DNA of 64,000 nt from the NCBI RefSeq assembly GCF_051014685.1, contig NW_027478778.1, positions 310,001-374,000 on the forward strand, written 5' to 3'. The DNA comes from Ptiloglossa arizonensis (taxonomy: Eukaryota; Arthropoda; Insecta; Hymenoptera; Colletidae). A model generated the notes under the pieces. It was not told where the DNA came from. It did no database searches and saw nothing but the letters and a program-made list of their open reading frames with translations. Below, in pieces: positions 1 to 10,200 of this stretch. A program made the position numbers and the translations under genes. Positions within the stretch are counted from its first letter, which is position 1; every line of letters begins with the position of its first letter.

Positions 1-92
1 GGAAGCTAAGAAATGGTTGAGAAGAGAACAAATTGTTCACAATTCTGCTGCTCCAAACGCTTAACCAGAATGGACTAGGTGAGAAATACGCA

Positions 93-109
93 TACCGTTG
101 TAATCGGGC
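93..109 (+). other. Second, weaker box-like element (7 of 9 core bases), first copy
   Basis: TACCGTTGTAATCGGGC aligned to NTTCGNNNNANNCGGGN matches CG of TTCG, the central A and all of CGGG. Its CGTTG core also resembles the human box interior. It lies 65 bp upstream of the stronger element, on the same strand, in every monomer. A 7-of-9 match is expected by chance in about half of random 177-bp units, so the evidence is weak on its own. The substituted form GTTGGAATCGGTCG, seen for example near 270, 5228 and 5759, improves the interior but loses the last core G. Confidence 0.25.
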
Positions 110-157
110 GAGTTTCTGCTTTCTGATGCAACAGGAATTTTTGGGTTAGGTAAATCC

Positions 158-174
158 GTTCGCGAGATATGGGA
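158..174 (+). other. CENP-B-box-like element (8 of 9 core bases), first copy
   Basis: The sequence GTTCGCGAGATATGGGA fits NTTCGNNNNANNCGGGN at TTCG, the central A and GGG. The only core mismatch is T for C in the CGGG part. The same 17-mer or a close variant recurs every 177 bp across the window. CENP-B is a DNA-binding protein derived from a pogo-like transposase, and box-like motifs are known in many satellites. Whether any host protein binds here is unknown. A core match of this quality would arise by chance in roughly 4% of random 177-bp units on two strands (my estimate, equal base frequencies). It is suggestive, not proof. Confidence 0.5.
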
Positions 175-337
175 GTTTGAAGCTAAGAAATGGTTGAGAA
201 GAGAACAAATTTTTCGCAATTCTGCTGCTCCAAACGCTTGAGCAGAATGGCCTAGGGGGAAAATACGCATACCGTTGGAATCGGTCGAGTTTCTACTTTC
301 AGTTACAATAGGAATTTTTGGGTTAGGTCAATCCGTT

Positions 338-514
338 CGCGAGATATGGGAGTTTGAAGCCAAGAAATGGTTGAGAAGGCAAAAAATTTTTCGCAATTCT
401 GCTGCTTCAAACGCTTAACCAGAATGGCCTAGGGGAAAAATACACGTACCGTTGTAATCGGGCGAGTTTCTACTTTCAAATGCCATAGGAATGTTTGGGT
501 TAGGTCAATCCGTT
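338..514 (+). repeat. Representative 177-bp monomer with landmarks
   Basis: Counting the C of CGCGAG as +1, the monomer holds these landmarks. The CENP-B-box-like element runs from -3 to +14. An A6T5 tract, containing a self-complementary AAAAATTTTT, is at +44 to +54. A conserved TTCTGCTGCT-type segment follows it. A CCTAGG palindrome is at +91 to +96 and an A-run is near +98. A second, weaker box-like element is at +110 to +126, inside CGTTGTAATCGGGCGAG. An AATTTTT/TTGGGTTAGG segment begins near +153. A commoner version of the unit, counted by hand, has 31 C and 43 G in 177 bases (41.8% G+C) and 8 CpG. No subrepeat structure is obvious inside the unit. Confidence 0.95.
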
Positions 515-1104
515 CGTGAGATATGATTGTTTGAAGCTAAGAAATGGTTGAGAAGACAACAAATTTTTCGCACTTCTGCTGCTCCAAACGCTTAACTCGA
601 ATGGCCTAGGGACAAAATACACATACCGTTGTAATCGGGCGAGTTTCTGCTTTCAGATGCGATAGGAATTTTTGGGGTAGGTCAATCCGTTCGCGAGATA
701 TGGGAGTTGGAAGCTAAGAAATGGTTGAGAAGAGAACAAATTGTTCACAATTCTGCTGCTCCAAACGCTTAACCAGAATGGCCTAGAGGAAAAATACACG
801 TACCGTTGTAATCGGGCGAGTTTCTACTTTCAAATGCCATAGGAATGTTTGGGTTATGTCAATCCGTTCGTGAGATATGATTGTTTGAAGCTAAGAAACG
901 GTTGAGAAGACAACAAATTTTTCGCACTTCTGCTGCTCCAAACGCTTAACCCGAATGGCCTAGGGACAAAATACACATACCGTTGTAATCGGGCGAGTTT
1001 CTACTTTCAGATGCGATAGGAATTTTTGGGGTAGGTCAATCCGTTCGCGAGATATGGGAGTTTGGAGCCAAGAAATGGTTGAGAAGGCAAAAAATTTTTC
1101 GCAA

Positions 1105-1879
1105 TTCTGCTGCTCCAAACGCTTAACCAGAATGGCCTAGGGAAAAAATACACGTGCCGTTGTAATCGGGCGAGTTTCTACTTTCAAATGCAATAGGAAT
1201 TTTTGGGTTAGGTCAATCCGTTCGCGAGATATGGGACTTTGAAGCTAAGAAATGGTTGACAAGACAACAAATTTTTCGCACTTCTGCTGCTCCAATCGCT
1301 TAACCAGAATGGCCTAGGGAAAAAATACACGTGCCGTTGTAATCGGGCGAGTTTCTGCTTTCTGATGCAACAGGAATTTTTGGGTTAGGTAAATCCGTTC
1401 GCGAGATATGGGAGTTTGAAGCCAAGAAATGGTTGATAAGGCAAAAAATTTTTCGCAATTCTGCTGCTCCAAACGCTTAACCAGAATGGCCTAGGGAAAA
1501 AATACACGTGCCGTTGTAATCGGGCGAGTTTCTGCTTTCTGATGCAACAGGAATTTTTGGGTTAGGTCAATCCGTTCGCGAGATATGGGAGTTGGAAGCT
1601 AAGAAATGGTTGAGAAGAGAACAAATTTTTCGCAATTCTGCTGCTCCAAACGCTTAAGCAGAATGGCCAAGGGAAAAAATACGCATACCGTTGTAATCGG
1701 GCGAGTTTCTACTTTCAGTTACAATAGGAATTTTTGGGTTAGGTTAATCCGTTCGCGAGATATGGGACTTTGAATCTAAGAAATGGTTGTCAAGACAACA
1801 AATTTTTCGCACTTCTGCTGCTCCAATCGCTTAACCAGAATGGCCTAGGGGAAAAATACACGTACCGTTGTAATCGGGC
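1105..1879 (+). repeat. Mixed satellite monomers, no clear HOR
   Basis: About four monomers of mixed class continue the array in exact 177-bp phase. They include forms with TTGACAAGACAAC and TTGATAAGGC, and the CACGTGCCGTTG variant at three sites. I see nothing other than satellite here. Confidence 0.8.
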
Positions 1880-2950
1880 GAGTTTCTACTATCAAATGCA
1901 ATAGGAATTTTTGGGTTAGGTCAATCCGTTCGCGAGATATGGGAGTTGGAAGCTAAGAAATGGTTGAGAAGAGAACAAATTGTTCGCAATTCTGCTGCTC
2001 CAAACGCTTAACCAGAATGGACTAGGGAAAAAATACGCATACCGTTGTAATCGGGCGAGTTTCTGCTTTCTGATGCAACAGGAATTTTTGGGTTAGGTAA
2101 ATCCGTTCGCGAGATATGGGAGTTTGAAGCCAAGAAATGGTTGATAAGGCAAAAAATTTTTCGCAATTCTGCTGCTCCAAACGCTTAACCAGAATGGCCT
2201 AGGGAAAAAATACACGTGCCGTTGTAATCGGGCGAGTTTCTACTTTCAGATGCAATAGGAATTTTTGGGTTGGGTCAATCCGTTCGCGAGATATGGGAGT
2301 TGGAAGCTAATAAATGGTTGAGAAGAGAACAAATTTTTCGCAATTCTGCTGCTCCAAACGCTTAAGCAGAATGGCCAAGGGAAAAAATACGCATACCGTT
2401 GTAATCGGGCGAGTTTCTACTATCAAATGCAATAGGAATTTTGGGGTTAGGTCAATCCGTTCGCGAGATATGGGAGTTGGAAACTAAGAAATGGTTGAGA
2501 AGAGAACAAATTGTTCGCAATTCTGCTGCTCCAAACGCTTAACCAGATTGGACTAGGGAAAAAATACGCATACCGTTGTAATCGGGCGAGTTTCTGCTTT
2601 CTGATGCAACAGGAATTTTTGGGTTAGGTAAATCCGTTCGCGAGATATGGGAGTTTGAAGCCAAGAAATGGTTGATAAGGCAAAAAATTTTTCGCAATTC
2701 TGCTGCTCCAAACGCTTAACCAGATAGGCCTAGGGAGAAAATACACGTACCGTTGTAATCGGGCGAGTTTCTACTTTCAGATGCAATAGGAATTTTTGGG
2801 TTAGGTCAATCCGTTCGCGAGATATGGGAGTTGGAAGCTAAGAAATGGTTGAGAAGAGAACAAATTTTTCGCAATTCTGCTGCTCCAAACGCTTAAGCAG
2901 AATGGCCAAGGGAAAAAATACGCATACCGTTGTAATCGGGCGAGTTTCTA
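1880..2950 (+). repeat. Trimer duplication (period 531 bp)
   Basis: Three successive monomers are repeated once. They carry AGAGAACAAATTGTTCGC with a TGGACTAGGG end, then TTGATAAGGC, then CTTAAGCAGAATGGCCAAGG. Matching points are 1971 with 2502 and the GGCCAAGG units near 2370 and 2901, all 531 bp apart. A related GGCCAAGG monomer near 1664 shows the block was also used just upstream. Confidence 0.75.
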
Positions 2951-3523
2951 CTTTCAGTTACAATAGGAATTTTGGGGTTAGGTTAATCCGTTCGCGAGAT
3001 ATGGGACTTTAAAGCTAAGAAATGGTTGACAAGACAACAAATTTTTCGCACTTCTGTTGCTCCAATCGCTTAACCAGACTGGTCTAGGGGAAAAATACAC
3101 GTACCGTTGTAATCGGGCGAGTTTCTACTTTCAGATGCAATAGGAATTTTTGGGTTAGGTCAATCCGTTCGCGAGATATGGGAGTTTGAAGCCAAGAAAT
3201 GGTTGATAAGGCAAAAAATTTTTCGCAATTCTGCGGCTCCAAACGCTTAACCAGAATATCCTAGGGAAAAAATACACATACCGCTGTAATCGGGCGAGTT
3301 TCTACTTTCTGATGCAACAGGAATTTTTGGGTTATGTCAATCCGTTCGCGAGATATGGGAGTTTGAATCCAAGAAATGGTTGTGAAGGAAACAAATTTTT
3401 CGCAATTCTGCTGCTCCAAACGCTTAACCTGAATGGCCTAGGGAAAAAATACACATACCGTTGTAATCGGGCGAGTTTCTACTTTCAGATGCAATAGGAA
3501 TTTTTGGGTTAGGTCAATCCGTT

Positions 3524-3877
3524 CGCGAGATATGGGACTTTGAAGCTAAGAAATGGTTGTCATGACAACAAATTTTTCGCACTTCTGCTGCGCCAATCGC
3601 TTAACCAGAATGGCCTAGGGAAAAAATACACATACCGTTGTAATCGGGCGAGTTTCTACTTTCAGATGCAATAGGAATTTTTGGGTTAGGTCAATCCGTT
3701 CGCGAGATATGGGACTTTGAAGCTAAGAAATGGTTGTCATGACAACAAATTTTTCGCACTTCTGCTGCGCCAATCGCTTAACCAGAATGGCCTAGGGAAA
3801 AAATACACATACCGTTGTAATCGGGCGAGTTTCTAGTTTCAGATGCAATAGGAATTTTTGGGTTAGGTCAATCCATT
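3524..3877 (+). repeat. Two nearly identical adjacent monomers
   Basis: The units 3524-3700 and 3701-3877 differ at only two bases by my reading. Both have the private GCTGCGCCAATCG and the perfect palindrome GTTGTCATGACAAC. Neighbouring monomers normally differ much more, so this is a recent single-unit duplication. Confidence 0.85.
3556..3569. repeat. Perfect 14-bp palindrome
   Basis: GTTGTCATGACAAC equals its own reverse complement. It derives from the commoner dyad GTTGTC-AA-GACAAC by one base in the loop. A second copy is at 3733-3746 in the next, duplicated monomer. No function is shown. Confidence 0.8.
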
Positions 3878-4263
3878 CGCGAGATATGGGAGTTTGAAGC
3901 CAAGAAATGGTTGAGAAGGCAAAAAATTTTTCGCAATTCTGCTGCTCCAAACGCTTAACCAGAATGGCCTAGGGAAAAAATACACATACCGCTGTAATCG
4001 GGCGAGTTTCTACTTTCAGATGCAATAGGAATTTTTGGGTTAGGTCAATCCGTTCGCGAGATATGGGTGTTTGAAGCCAAGAAATGGTAGAGAAGGCAAA
4101 AAATTTTTCACAATTCTGCTGCTCCAAACGTTTAACCAGAATGGCCTAGGGAAAAAATACACATACCGTTGTAATCGGGCGAGTTTCTACTTTCAGATGC
4201 AATAGGAATTTTTGGGTTAGGTCAATCCGTTCGCGAGATATGGGACTTTGAAGCTAAGAAATG

Positions 4264-4277
4264 GTTGTCAAGACAAC
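4264..4277. repeat. Inverted repeat GTTGTC-AA-GACAAC, example
   Basis: Six-base perfect arms around a 2-base centre. It occurs only in the monomer class that continues GGGACTTTGAAGC or GGGACTTTGAATC with TTGTCAAG, for example near 7804, 9043, 15238, 53287 and 60904. Other classes read TTGACAAG or TTGAGAAG at this site, which breaks the dyad. It is a class marker, and its function is unknown. Confidence 0.75.
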
Positions 4278-4956
4278 AAATTTTTCGCACTTCTGCTGCT
4301 CCAATCGCTTAACCAGAATGGCGTAGGGGAAAAATAAACGTACCGTTGTAATCGGGCGAGTTTCTACTATCAAATGCAATAGGAATTTTTGGGTTAGGTC
4401 AATCCGTTCGCGAGATATGGGAGTTGGAAGCTAAGAAATGGTTGAGAAGAAAACAAATTGTTCACATTTCTGCTGCTCCAAACGCTTAACCAGAAAGGAC
4501 TAGGGAAAAAATACGCATACCGTTGTAATCGGGCGAGTTTCTGCTTTCTGATGCAACAGGAATTTTTGGGTTAGGTAAATCCGTTCGCGAGATATGGGAG
4601 TTTGAAGCCAAGAAATGGTTGATAAGGCAAAAAATTTTTCGCAATTCTGCTGCTCCAAACGCTTAACCAGAATGGCCTAGGGAGAAAATACACGTACCGT
4701 TGTAATCGGGCGAGTTTCTACTTTCAGATGGGATAGGAATTTTTGGGTTAGGTCAATCCGTTCGCGAGATATGGGAGTTTGAAGCCAAGAAATGGTTGAG
4801 AAGGCAAAAAATTTTTGGCAATTCTACTGCTCCAAACGTTTAACCAGAATGGCCTAGGGAAAAAATACACATACCGTTGTAATCGGGCGAGTTTCTACTA
4901 TCAAATGCAATAGGAATTTTTGGGTTAGGTCAATCCGTTCGCGAGATATGGGAGTT

Positions 4957-6018
4957 GGAAGCTAAGAAATGGTTGAGAAGAGAACAAATTGTTCACAATT
5001 CTGCTGCTCCAAACGCTTAACCAGAATGGACTAGGTGAAAAATACGCATACCGTTGTAATCGGGCGAGTTTCTGCTTTCTGATGCAACAGGAATTTTTGG
5101 GTTAGGTAAATCCGTTCGCGAGATATGGGAGTTTGAAGCTAAGAAATGGTTGAGAAGAGAACAAATTTTTCGCAATTCTGCTGCTCCAAACGCTTGAGCA
5201 GAATGGCCTAGGGGGAAAATACGCATACCGTTGGAATCGGTCGAGTTTCTACTTTCAGTTACAATAGGAATTTTTGGGTTAGGTCAATCCGTTCGCGAGA
5301 TATGGGAGTTTGAAGCCAAGAAATGGTTGAGAAGGCAAAAAATTTTTGGCAATTCTACTGCTCCAAACGTTTAACCAGAATGGCCTAGGGAAAAAATACA
5401 CATACCGTTGTAATCGGGCGAGTTTCTACTATCAAATGCAATAGGAATTTTTGGGTTAGGTCAATCCGTTCGCGAGATATGGGAGTTGGAAGCTAAGAAA
5501 TGGTTGAGAAGAGAACAAATTGTTCACAATTCTGCTGCTCCAAACGCTTAACCAGAATGGACTAGGTGAAAAATACGCATACCGTTGTAATCGGGCGAGT
5601 TTCTGCTTTCTGATGCAACAGGAATTTTTGGGTTAGGTAAATCCGTTCGCGAGATATGGGAGTTTGAAGCTAAGAAATGGTTGAGAAGAGAACAAATTTT
5701 TCGCAATTCTGCTGCTCCAAACGCTTGAGCAGAATGGCCTAGGGGGAAAATACGCATACCGTTGGAATCGGTCGAGTTTCTACTTTCAGTTACAATAGGA
5801 ATTTTTGGGTTAGGTCAATCCGTTCGCGAGATATGGGAGTTTGAAGCCAAGAAATGGTTGAGAAGGCAAAAAATTTTTCGCAATTCTGCTGCTTCAAACG
5901 CTTAACCAGAATGGCCTAGGGGAAAAATACACGTACCGTTGTAATCGGGCGAGTTTCTACTTTCAAATGCCATAGGAATGTTTGGGTTAGGTCAATCCGT
6001 TCGTGAGATATGATTGTT
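4957..6018 (+). repeat. Tandem trimer duplication, 531 bp x 2
   Basis: The stretch 4957-5487 is repeated as 5488-6018, with matches running well into the second copy. The shared units are the CTAGGTGAAAAATACGC monomer, the CTTGAGCAGAATGG monomer with GTTGGAATCGGTCG, and the one after. The corresponding region at 17.2 kb has a single copy. So either the duplication arose here after the two regions were separated, or it was lost there. Confidence 0.85.
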
Positions 6019-7220
6019 TGAAGCTAAGAAATGGTTGAGAAGACAACAAATTTTTCGCACTTCTGCTGCTCCAAACGCTTAACTCGAATGGCCTAGGGAC
6101 AAAATACACATACCGTTGTAATCGGGCGAGTTTCTGCTTTCAGATGCGATAGGAATTTTTGGGGTAGGTCAATCCGTTCGCGAGATATGGGAGTTGGAAG
6201 CTAAGAAATGGTTGAGAAGAGAACAAATTGTTCACAATTCTGCTGCTCCAAACGCTTAACCAGAATGGCCTAGAGGAAAAATACACGTACCGTTGTAATC
6301 GGGCGAGTTTCTACTTTCAAATGCCATAGGAATGTTTGGGTTATGTCAATCCGTTCGTGAGATATGATTGTTTGAAGCTAAGAAACGGTTGAGAAGACAA
6401 CAAATTTTTCGCACTTCTGCTGCTCCAAACGCTTAACCCGAATGGCCTAGGGACAAAATACACATACCGTTGTAATCGGGCGAGTTTCTACTTTCAGATG
6501 CGATAGGAATTTTTGGGGTAGGTCAATCCGTTCGCGAGATATGGGAGTTTGGAGCCAAGAAATGGTTGAGAAGGCAAAAAATTTTTCGCACTTCTGCTGC
6601 TCCAATCGCTTAACCAGAATGGCCTAGGGGAAAAACACACGTACCGTTGTAATCGGGCGAGTTTCTACTTTCAAATGCCATAGGAATGTTTGGGTTAGGT
6701 CAATCCGTTCGCGAGATATGAGAGTTTGCATCTAAGAAATGGTTGAGAAGACAACAAATTTTTCGCGATTCTGCTGCTCCAAACGCTTAACCAGAATGGA
6801 CTAAGGAAAAAATACGCATACCGTTGTAATCGGGCGAGTTTCTGCTTTCTGATGCAACAGGAATTTGTGGGTTTGGTGAATCCGTTCGCGAGATATGGGA
6901 GTTTGAAGCCAAGAAATGGTTGATAAGGCAAAAAATTTTTCGCAATTCTGCTGCTTCAAACGCTTAACCAGAATAGCCTAGGGAAGATATACACATACCG
7001 TTGTAATCGGGCGAGTTTCTACTTTCAGTTACAATAGGAATTTTTGGGTTAGGTCAATCCGTTCGCGAGATATGGGACTTTGAAGCTAAGAAATGGTTGA
7101 CAAGACAACAAATTTTTCGCACTTCTGCTGCTCCAATCGCTCAACCAGAATGGCCTAGGGGAAAAATACACGTACCGTTGTAATCGGGCGAGTTTCTACT
7201 TTCAAATGCCATAGGAATTT

Positions 7221-10200
7221 TTGGGTTAGGTCAATCCATTCGCGAGATATGGGAGTTTGAAGCTAAGAAATGGTTGAGGAGACAACAAATTTTTCGCACT
7301 TCCGCTGCTCCAAACGCTTAACCAGAATGGCCTAGGGAAAAAATACACATACCGTTGTAACCGGGCGAGTTTCTACTTTCAGACGCAACAGGAATTTTTG
7401 GGTTAGGTCAATCCGTTCGCGAGATATGGGAGTTTGAAGCCAAGAAATGGTTGAGAAGGCAAAAAATTTTTCGCAATTCTGCTGCTCCAAACGCTTAACC
7501 AGAATGGCCTAGGGAAAAAATACACATACCGCTGTAATCGGGCGAGTTTCTACTTTCAGATGCAATAGGAATTTTTGGGTTAGGTCAATCCGTTCGCGAG
7601 ATATGGGTGTTTGAAGCCAAGAAATGGTAGAGAAGGCAAAAAATTTTTCACAATTCTGCTGCTCCAAACGTTTAACCAGAATGGCCTAGGGAAAAAATAC
7701 ACATACCGTTGTAATCGGGCGAGTTTCTACTTTCAGATGCAATAGGAATTTTTGGGTTAGGTCAATCCGTTCGCGAGATATGGGACTTTGAAGCTAAGAA
7801 ATGGTTGTCAAGACAACAAATTTTTCGCACTTCTGCTGCTCCAATCGCTTAACCAGAATGGCGTAGGGGAAAAATACACGTACCGTTGTAATCGGGCGAG
7901 TTTCTACTATCAAATGCAATAGGAATTTTTGGGTTAGGTAAATCCGTTCGCGAGATATGGGAGTTTGAAGCCAAGAAATGGTTGATAAGGCAAAAAATTT
8001 TTCGCAATTCTGCTGCTCCAAACGCTTAACCAGAATGGCCTAGGGAAAAAATACACGTACCGTTGTAATCGGGCGAGTTTCTACTTTCAGATGCAATGGG
8101 AATTTTTGGGTTAGGTCAATCCGTTCGCGAGATATGGGAGTTGGAAGCTAAGAAATGGTTGAGAAGAGAACAAATTTTTCGCAATTCTGCTGCTCCAAAC
8201 GCTTGAGCAGAATGGCCTAGGGGGAAAATACGCATACCGTTGGAATCGGTCGAGTTTCTACTTTCAGTTACAATAGGAATTTTTGGGGTAGGTCAATCCG
8301 TTCGCGAGATATGGGAGTTTGGAGCCAAGAAATGGTTGAGAAGGCAAAAAATTTTTCGCACTTCTGCTGCTCCAATCGCTTAACCAGAATGGCCTAGGGG
8401 AAAAACACACGTACCGTTGTAATCGGGCGAGTTTCTGCTTTCTGATGCAACAGGAATTTGTGGGTTTGGTGAATCCGTTCGCGAGATATGGGAGTTTGAA
8501 GCCAAGAAATGGTTGATAAGGCAAAAAATTTTTCGCAATTCTGCTGCTTCAAACGCTTAACCAGAATAGCCTAGGGAAGATATACACATACCGTTGTAAC
8601 CGGGCGAGTTTCTACTTTCAGACGCAACAGGAATTTTTGGGTTAGGTCAATCCGTTCGCGAGATGTGGGAGTTTGAAGCCAAGAAATGGTTGAGAAGGCA
8701 AAAAATTTTTCGCAATTCTGCTGCTCCAAACGCTTAACCAGAATGGCCTAGGGAAAAAATACACATACCGCTGTAATCGGGCGAGTTTCTACTTTCAGAT
8801 GCAATAGGAATTTTTGGGTTAGGTCAATCCGTTCGCGAGATATGGGTGTTTGAAGCCAAGAAATGGTAGAGAAGGCAAAAAATTTTTCACAATTCTGCTG
8901 CTCCAAACGTTTAACCAGAATGGCCTAGGGAAAAAATGCACATACCGTTGTAATCGGGCGAGTTTCTACTTTCAGATGCAATAGGAATTTTTGGGTTAGG
9001 TCAATCCGTTCGCGAGATATGGGACTTTGAAGCTAAGAAATGGTTGTCAAGACAACAAATTTTTCGCACTTCTGCTGCTCCAATCGCTTAACCAGAATGG
9101 CGTAGGGGAAAAATACACGTACCGTTGTAATCGGGCGAGTTTCTACTATCAAATGCAATAGGAATTTTTGGGTTAGGTAAATCCGTTCGCGAGATATGGG
9201 AGTTTGAAGCCAAGAAATGGTTGATAAGGCAAAAAATTTTTCGCAATTCTGCTGCTCCAAACGCTTAACCAGAATGGCCTAGGGAAAAAATACACGTACC
9301 GTTGTAATCGGGCGAGTTTCTACTTTCAGATGCAATGGGAATTTTTGGGTTAGGTCAATCCGTTCGCGAGATATGGGAGTTGGAAGCTAAGAAATGGTTG
9401 AGAAGAGAACAAATTTTTCGCAATTCTGCTGCTCCAAACGCTTGAGCAGAATGGCCCAGGGGGAAAATACGCATACCGTTGCAATCGGTCGAGTTTCTAC
9501 TTTCAGTTACAATAGGAATTTTTGGGGTAGGTCAATCCGTTCGCGAGATATGGGAGTTTGGAGCCAAGAAATGGTTGAGAAGGCAAAAAATTTTTCGCAC
9601 TTCTGCTGCTCCAATCGCTTAACCAGAATGGCCTAGGGGAAAAACACACGTACCGTTGTAATCGGGCGAGTTTCTACTTTCAAATGCCATAGGAATGTTT
9701 GGGTTAGGTCAATCCGTTCGCGAGATATGAGAGTTTGCATCTAAGAAATGGTTGAGAAGACAACAAATTTTTCGCGATTCTGCTGCTCCAAACGCTTAAC
9801 CAGAATGGACTAAGGAAAAAATACGCATACCGTTGTAATCGGGCGAGTTTCTGCTTTCTGATGCAACAGGAATTTGTGGGTTTGGTGAATCCGTTCGCGA
9901 GATATGGGAGTTTGAAGCCAAGAAATGGTTGATAAGGCAAAAAATTTTTCGCAATTCTGCTGCTTCAAACGCTTAACCAGAATAGCCTAGGGAAGATATA
10001 CACATACCGTTGTAATCGGGCGAGTTTCTACTTTCAGTTACAATAGGAATTTTTGGGTTAGGTCAATCCGTTCGCGAGATATGGGACTTTGAAGCTAAGA
10101 AATGGTTGACAAGACAACAAATTTTTCGCACTTCTGCTGCTCCAATCGCTCAACCAGAATGGCCTAGGGGAAAAATACACGTACCGTTGTAATCGGGCGA

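Larger units (their letters stand above)
1..1104 (+). repeat. Block duplicated at 5488-6591 (offset 31 monomers)
   Basis: This stretch and 5488-6591 carry the same succession of monomer classes and the same rare bases. Shared markers include CTTAACTCGAATGG (near 590 and 6078), TAGAGG (near 783), GGTTATGTC with CGTGAGATATGATTG, and AAACGG. The match breaks where CGCAATTCTG here is CGCACTTCTG in the other copy. The left limit is the window edge, so the copied block may be longer. Confidence 0.85.
4150..7210 (+). repeat. Segment copied at about 16,363-18,890
   Basis: The order of classes and rare bases is shared with 16.4-18.9 kb. Markers include GAAAACAAATTGTTCACATTTC with CAGAAAGGAC (near 4446 and 16,659) and GATGGGATAGG (near 4727 and 16,940). 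Others are the CTAGGTGAAAAATACGC unit and the TGAGAGTTTGCATC unit (near 6720 and 18,402). The offset is 69 monomers before the local trimer duplication and 66 after it, because the second copy lacks that trimer duplication. Ends are approximate. Confidence 0.8.

Noticed and set aside
321..328. Telomere-like GGGTTAGG in each monomer
   Set aside because: It is a single isolated 8-base match inside a longer unit, never tandem, so it is not telomeric repeat.
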